20,574 nt of DNA, from assembly GCA_009391605.1 (NCBI GenBank), contig VFGQ01000097.1, positions 1-20,574 of the forward strand. Reading direction: 5' to 3'. The position numbers were made by a program, and so were the translations under genes. This document shows, piece after piece, positions 16,706-20,574 of this stretch (positions are counted from its first letter, which is position 1; every line of letters begins with the position of its first letter). This DNA comes from SAR202 cluster bacterium (lineage in GTDB: Bacteria; Chloroflexota; Dehalococcoidia; SAR202; GCA-002694895). The notes beneath the pieces were generated by a model. The model was not told the origin of the DNA. It saw only the letters and a program-made list of their open reading frames with translations, and ran no database searches.

Positions 16706-18493
16706 ATGAAATATTTCAAACTTTTACCTTTAGTTCTTGTTTTTGCTCTTGCTTATGCATGTTCGAGTGAAGCGGCAGCACCTGCGGCGCAATCTGCAGC
16801 ACCTGCAGCTCCTCAAGCACCTGCAGCAGCAGCAGCTCCAGAAGCAGCAGCAGCTGCAACACACACAGCTAAAGCGCAAGTACAACCTGTTAAACCAACT
16901 GTTGGTGCTGGTGCAGTAAGCGCATCACCAATACAGCCAATTGCCCCAACTCCTGGTGCCGTTGTTAAAGCAAAAGAAACAACTGGCGTAAAGAAAGGTG
17001 GTACTTTAATCTGGGCATTAGAAGCTCCAGTTAAAGCTATTGATCCAGTATGGACAACTGCGACTGTTACTTGGAGAAGTTCACAAATGGTATACGATAG
17101 CCTGCAAAGGTTAGATACTAAGTATCAATATCAGAACAATGGTTTTGATTCATGGGAGCAATCATCAGATGGCTTGCTATGGACTTTTAAACTTAGTGAC
17201 CGTATGAAGTTCCATGACGGATCAAAAGTAACTGCTACAGATGTACAGCAATCAGCATTTAGATGGGCTGATAGAATTACAGCTGGAATACAGATGTTTA
17301 AGAGATCTGTAGAAGGTAACTTCTCTGATAAGAGTTTAACTGTAGTAGATGCTAAAACATTAACATTAAATCTTAAAGAACCTTATCCTGCATTATCAAT
17401 GGGATTCTCTGAAGCTCCATTTATAATGAAAGCAGCTGTAGCGAAAGCAACAGATGCGCACTCTCGTGTATCTCAGGATGGTTATGATGGAAGTACTTAT
17501 ATTTCATCTGGTCCTTATGTACTTAAGAAATGGGTACCTGGATACAGATTTGAATATGAGGCACATCAAGGTTGGGTAGGTAACGTTCCTGAAGGTGAAT
17601 CCGTATGGGTTGACGGAGTTAACGTAGTTGAGGTTCCTGATAAAACCACATTACTTGCTGGTTTGAAAACAGGTAAAATCGACTATGCTACATCAGGTGC
17701 ATCCGAACAGTATCCAGACTTAGCAGCAGATCCTAACATGAAAATGTTAGTTGCAGCTCCTGGTACTCCAATCCTTTTGTTAAATCACACAAAATCCCCT
17801 TTCAAATATCTTAACGCTAGAAGATCCATACAGGCAGCACAAGATGCTGAAAAATTAATGGCTGTTCACGGACCAAAAGAATTATGGTCTGTTTGTCATG
17901 CTATTTTCCTTTGCGGAACACCTGGTGAAAGTGATGCTAATAAAGCATTATATAATCAGGCAAACTTAACTCTTGCTCAAGAGTACAGAGATAAGTTCGT
18001 AGCGGAATCCGGATGGGATCTAGCTGCTGATACAATTGAAATGGTTAGTAACACTTCCTATCAGTCACACAGAGACCGATCTTTGATTAATATTGCAAGA
18101 ATCAGAGAAATTGGTTTCCTAATCAATATGACAATGACTGACTGGGCAACTGCTGTTACAATTAGACAGAATAAAGATGCTTGGGATATATTCCACACTG
18201 GTTGTTGTGGTGTTCCTAGTAACAACCCAGTTATGAACTGGTACTTAAGCCCTAAGACATATGGATGGCATACAAACCAGACTATTATTGACTTACAGGC
18301 TCAGTATACTAAAGAAACAACCGATGCCGGCAGAAAGAAAGTTCTTGATGCTGTGCAGGAATCTTACTATGATCAGGTAACTCATATTTCACCAGGTCAG
18401 AGTAATGTATACCATGTATGGAGAGCTACAACAAATGGCCCTCATGATTATGCGATTTCAACTCGTTTAACAAATACATGGATGGACAAATAA
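16706..18493 (+). CDS. ABC transporter substrate-binding lipoprotein (SBP_bac_5 family), locus 2
   Basis: Solute-binding lipoprotein of 595 residues for a second peptide-type importer. The signal ends before Cys19 (AYAC). A long Ala/Pro-rich linker runs from about residue 23 to 95, longer and less regular than in the locus 1 protein. The binding domain starts around KKGGTLIWALEAPVKAIDP (96-114). Conserved segments include WTFKLSDRMKFHDGSKVTA (159-177), SSGPYVLKKW (267-276) and LLAGLKTGKIDYA (316-328). Cysteines at 397, 403, 500 and 501 could form disulphides; HTGCCGVPSNNP (498-509) is a distinctive loop. The protein is only distantly similar to the locus 1 SBP, so the ligands probably differ. 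It has a strong promoter and Shine-Dalgarno, and a GC-rich terminator follows. Confidence 0.93.
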   Translation: MKYFKLLPLVLVFALAYACSSEAAAPAAQSAAPAAPQAPAAAAAPEAAAAATHTAKAQVQPVKPTVGAGAVSASPIQPIAPTPGAVVKAKETTGVKKGGTLIWALEAPVKAIDPVWTTATVTWRSSQMVYDSLQRLDTKYQYQNNGFDSWEQSSDGLLWTFKLSDRMKFHDGSKVTATDVQQSAFRWADRITAGIQMFKRSVEGNFSDKSLTVVDAKTLTLNLKEPYPALSMGFSEAPFIMKAAVAKATDAHSRVSQDGYDGSTYISSGPYVLKKWVPGYRFEYEAHQGWVGNVPEGESVWVDGVNVVEVPDKTTLLAGLKTGKIDYATSGASEQYPDLAADPNMKMLVAAPGTPILLLNHTKSPFKYLNARRSIQAAQDAEKLMAVHGPKELWSVCHAIFLCGTPGESDANKALYNQANLTLAQEYRDKFVAESGWDLAADTIEMVSNTSYQSHRDRSLINIARIREIGFLINMTMTDWATAVTIRQNKDAWDIFHTGCCGVPSNNPVMNWYLSPKTYGWHTNQTIIDLQAQYTKETTDAGRKKVLDAVQESYYDQVTHISPGQSNVYHVWRATTNGPHDYAISTRLTNTWMDK

Positions 18494-18530
18494 AAAATAT
18501 CGAATAGATATTTAATATAAGGTCAAAAGT

Positions 18531-18567
18531 AAAAAGCCGCCGATGAGTTAAAATCGGCGGCTTTTTT
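18531..18567 (+). terminator. strong GC-rich intrinsic terminator between SBP 2 and its permeases
   Basis: AAGCCGCCGAT (18534-18544) pairs perfectly with ATCGGCGGCTT (18553-18563) around an 8-nt loop. Flanking A (18531-18533) and T (18564-18567) extend it, giving a run of six T at 18562-18567. The G/C-rich stem is exceptional for this region. Its placement mirrors the terminator in locus 1. Confidence 0.95.
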
Positions 18568-18580
18568 ATATAAAAAAATG

Positions 18581-18608
18581 TTGATTATTTATACTATCTA
18601 TATATACT
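18581..18608 (+). promoter_or_regulatory. putative promoter of the locus 2 permease genes
   Basis: TTGATT (18581-18586) and TATACT (18603-18608) are separated by 16 bases and lie just after the terminator. The transcript would begin near 18615 with a leader of only about 23 nt and no Shine-Dalgarno site. This supports separate transcription of the permeases. TTGACA at 18610 has no usable -10 box before the start codon. Confidence 0.45.
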
Positions 18609-18637
18609 ATTGACACTACTATTTTTCAGATAAAAAT

Positions 18638-19585
18638 ATGCAAAGATATATATTAAAAAGATTACTTGCAGCTTTACCCACAATGGCAATTGTTGGAGTA
18701 GTAGTATTTTCAATCATTCATCTGGCACCAGGTGATCCTGCAGCTATTATGGCTGGAGAAGATGCAGATTACGAACAGGTTGAGGCTATGCGAGAAGCGA
18801 TGGGACTTTTGGACCCTATTCCGGTACAGTTTTGGAATTTTGTTTCTGGTGTTGCTGTAGGCGATTTTGGTGAATCTATTTTTTCTGGACATAAAGTTTC
18901 GAAACTGATTATGGACAGAGTTGAACCTACTTTGTCATTAGCCCTAATAAGTTTGACAATCTCTATTGTTGTATCTATTCCGGCAGGTGTCTTGGCTGCA
19001 TGGAAAATGAATTCAATATTTGATCGAATTGTTATGATTTTGGCTTTGACTGGTTATGCTGTTCCTTATTTTGCATTAGGATATGTTATTATCATCCTTT
19101 TTGCTGTGAAATTACCCTGGTTTCCCGCGGGAGGCTATGTATATATAAGTGAAGATTTTTGGCAATATCTTTATCATTTGCTCCTTCCTTCTTTTGTTTT
19201 AGGATTCGCCGGATCAGCTTTAATAACAAGAATGACCAGAGCTACTATGCTTGAAGTTCTTAAAGAAGATTATGTTAGAACAGCCAGGGCAAAAGGATTA
19301 GGGGAAACAATAGTATTGCTAAGACATGCATTTAGAAATGCTGCAAATCCAGTAATTACAGTTATTGGTTTTAGTATAGCCGGATTTATTAGCGGTGTTG
19401 TTATAACAGAAACTGTATTTGCGATACCTGGTATGGGAAGATTAATTACAGAATCAATTGCACAAAGAGATTTTCAGATTATTCAAAGCACGATATTAAT
19501 TGTGGCTATGGTTTACGTGATGGTTAATTTAATTATTGATGTTATGTATGTATTTGTAGATCCAAGGATAAGGTACGATTCATAA
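18638..19585 (+). CDS. ABC transporter permease, DppB/OppB type, locus 2
   Basis: 315-residue inner-membrane permease. The first helix follows MQRYILKRLL. HLAPGDPAAIM (28-38) and GDFGESIF (75-82) are DppB-type signatures. The EAA loop at about 210-239 (DYVRTARAKGL, HAFRNAANP) contacts the ATPase. VFAIPGMGRLI (260-270) and the terminal DPRIRYDS complete the pattern. Six helices are predicted. The ATG start has no Shine-Dalgarno site. The stop TAA overlaps the next gene's ATG by one base (TAATG), so translation is coupled. Overall similarity to the locus 1 paralogue is limited to family motifs, apart from the nearly identical 3' end. Confidence 0.94.
   Translation: MQRYILKRLLAALPTMAIVGVVVFSIIHLAPGDPAAIMAGEDADYEQVEAMREAMGLLDPIPVQFWNFVSGVAVGDFGESIFSGHKVSKLIMDRVEPTLSLALISLTISIVVSIPAGVLAAWKMNSIFDRIVMILALTGYAVPYFALGYVIIILFAVKLPWFPAGGYVYISEDFWQYLYHLLLPSFVLGFAGSALITRMTRATMLEVLKEDYVRTARAKGLGETIVLLRHAFRNAANPVITVIGFSIAGFISGVVITETVFAIPGMGRLITESIAQRDFQIIQSTILIVAMVYVMVNLIIDVMYVFVDPRIRYDS
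19538..19580 (+). repeat. 43-bp segment shared with 13749-13791 (copy 2)
   Basis: Second copy of the segment described at 13749-13791, with three base differences. AAGGATAAGG (19564-19573) again lies shortly before the next permease start, here 11 bases upstream of the ATG at 19585. Confidence 0.85.
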
Positions 19586-20508
19586 TGAGCACAAAATCAG
19601 AAGCACAGGATATTCAATTTCAGGGATTACGACCTAAAATTCCTTGGTATATAGGTATGGGAAATGCCCTATGGAGAAATCCAAATATGCTTATAGGCTT
19701 AATTTTTGTTGCGCTGGTTGGAATCATAGCTCTTCTTGCACCTGTATTTATAAAATTTGGTATATTAGAAGATCCATTTATTTATGACCCATTAAATCGA
19801 TTATTACCACCTGGTAGATCTGAAGATGGCAAGTTGTTCCTTTTCGGGACCGGACCTCTTGGCAGAGATATATTCTCTATTGTGGTTTATGGTTCCAGGG
19901 TTTCACTTTTTGTTGGATTAGCTGTAGCTATAATTGCAGCAATCGTTGGAACATTTATAGGAATTGTTGCAGGATACTTCTCAAAAGCTGATGATATTAT
20001 AATGAGATTTATGGATGGTATTATGGCTATCCCAGGAATTTTATTAGCGATTGTTTTAATGGCTATATTAGGACCAAGAATAGAAAATGTAATTTTTGCT
20101 TTGACTGTAGTTGATACACCAAGAACATCTAGAATAGTGAGATCTGTCGTATTAACGATTAAAGAATCGCAATATGTTGATGCAGCTAATGCTTTTGGAG
20201 CAACTAAAGCAAGAATTTTATTAAGACATATAGCACCAAATACTTTTGCACCTGTAATTGTTCAGGCAACATTTTTGTTTGCATCTGCTATTTTAGCTGA
20301 AGCAAGCTTGAGTTTCTTAGGTGCCGGTGTTCCGCCAGATATTCCCACATGGGGCAATATTATTGGTGAGGGGAGAATTTACTTTATAAGTAATTCTAAC
20401 ATTGTTATACTCCCTTCAATCGGGTTGTTCTTATTAGCGTTGGCTATCAATATGTTTGGAGACGGATTACGTGATAGTCTTGATCCAAAATTAAGAGGTA
20501 AAACTTAA
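19585..20508 (+). CDS. ABC transporter permease, DppC/OppC type, locus 2
   Basis: 307-residue partner permease. A cytoplasmic N-terminus of about 35 residues precedes the first helix (36-57). The signature FGTGPLGRDIFSIVVYGSRV (87-106) introduces the transmembrane core. The EAA loop lies at about 197-226 (YVDAANAFGATKAR, HIAPNTFAP). ILAEASLSFLGAGVPPDIP (236-254) and the closing FGDGLRDSLDPKLRG follow. A roughly 30-residue periplasmic loop between helix 1 and the signature (58-86) is normal for this family. The ATG overlaps the preceding stop. No ATPase gene follows; a minus-strand coding end begins 12 bases later. Confidence 0.94.
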   Translation: MSTKSEAQDIQFQGLRPKIPWYIGMGNALWRNPNMLIGLIFVALVGIIALLAPVFIKFGILEDPFIYDPLNRLLPPGRSEDGKLFLFGTGPLGRDIFSIVVYGSRVSLFVGLAVAIIAAIVGTFIGIVAGYFSKADDIIMRFMDGIMAIPGILLAIVLMAILGPRIENVIFALTVVDTPRTSRIVRSVVLTIKESQYVDAANAFGATKARILLRHIAPNTFAPVIVQATFLFASAILAEASLSFLGAGVPPDIPTWGNIIGEGRIYFISNSNIVILPSIGLFLLALAINMFGDGLRDSLDPKLRGKT

Positions 20509-20519
20509 TATTAATATAG

Positions 20520-20574
20520 TTATTTACCTATATTAGCTTCCATTACTCTCATGGTATTTAAGCCTAGTATTTTT
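20520..20574 (-). CDS. C-terminal fragment of a minus-strand gene, possibly an amidohydrolase/dipeptidase
   Basis: Partial gene cut by the right edge. On the minus strand an open frame enters at 20574 and stops with TAA at 20522-20520, giving a 17-residue tail KILGLNTMRVMEANIGK. The KILGxNxxRV pattern resembles the C-terminus of amidohydrolase or membrane-dipeptidase family metal-dependent hydrolases, but the fragment is too short to prove this. It is convergent with the DppC-type gene and shows that no ATPase gene follows directly on the plus strand. Confidence 0.45.
   Translation of the reverse strand, partial: KILGLNTMRVMEANIGK

Noticed and set aside
16737..16919. Plus-strand out-of-frame ORF rich in Leu/Gln within the second SBP
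   Set aside because: It is the alternate frame of the GC-rich Ala/Pro linker; the composition is explained by that low-complexity coding.

Overview
The window is clearly AT-rich bacterial DNA. It has short intergenic gaps, frequent TTG/GTG starts (gyrB, ruvB, the MFS gene and the first DppB-type permease) and convergent genes whose stop codons overlap. Two ABC substrate-binding lipoproteins have long Ala/Pro/Thr linkers directly after the lipid cysteine. My impression, from general knowledge and not from any search, is a streamlined marine Chloroflexota (SAR202/Dehalococcoidia-like) genome. Treat that as a low-to-moderate-confidence inference; no rRNA or other lineage marker is present beyond gyrB and ruvB.

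Layout. Left end (1-3466): gyrB on the minus strand and ruvB on the plus strand, diverging from a 220-bp AT-rich region. Next (3463-7035): a minus-strand two-gene operon for a heterodimeric ABC exporter of the MdlA/MdlB (BmrC/BmrD) type. Its two half-transporters carry complementary degeneracies. Next (7154-10686): a plus-strand run of three tightly spaced genes, namely an S9-family serine peptidase, a RimI-like GNAT acetyltransferase and an MFS transporter of MCT/OFA type. A long perfect inverted repeat is hidden inside the GNAT coding sequence.

The right half (10857-20508) holds two separate oligopeptide/dipeptide-type ABC importer loci with the same architecture: a substrate-binding lipoprotein, a strong intrinsic terminator, a DppB-type permease and a DppC-type permease. 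Neither has ATPase genes. The first locus ends against a convergent small membrane protein and the second against the 3' end of a minus-strand gene at the right edge. The ATP-binding subunits must therefore lie elsewhere and may be shared. Between the two loci sit a four-TM protein of unknown function and, divergently, a secreted lipoprotein built of delta-60-type repeats that probably forms a beta-propeller.

How it fits together: SBP plus permeases import short peptides or similar solutes, and the cytoplasmic S9 peptidase could process them. The C-terminal tail at the right edge resembles an amidohydrolase or dipeptidase. This points to scavenging of peptides or organic nitrogen. I did not find a clearly new defence or mobile system. 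The items most worth a second look are the 17-bp intragenic hairpin in the GNAT gene, the structured leader of the second SBP, the repeated SBP-terminator-permease design without ATPases, and the near-identical 43-bp DNA segment shared by the 3' ends of two otherwise diverged permease genes.
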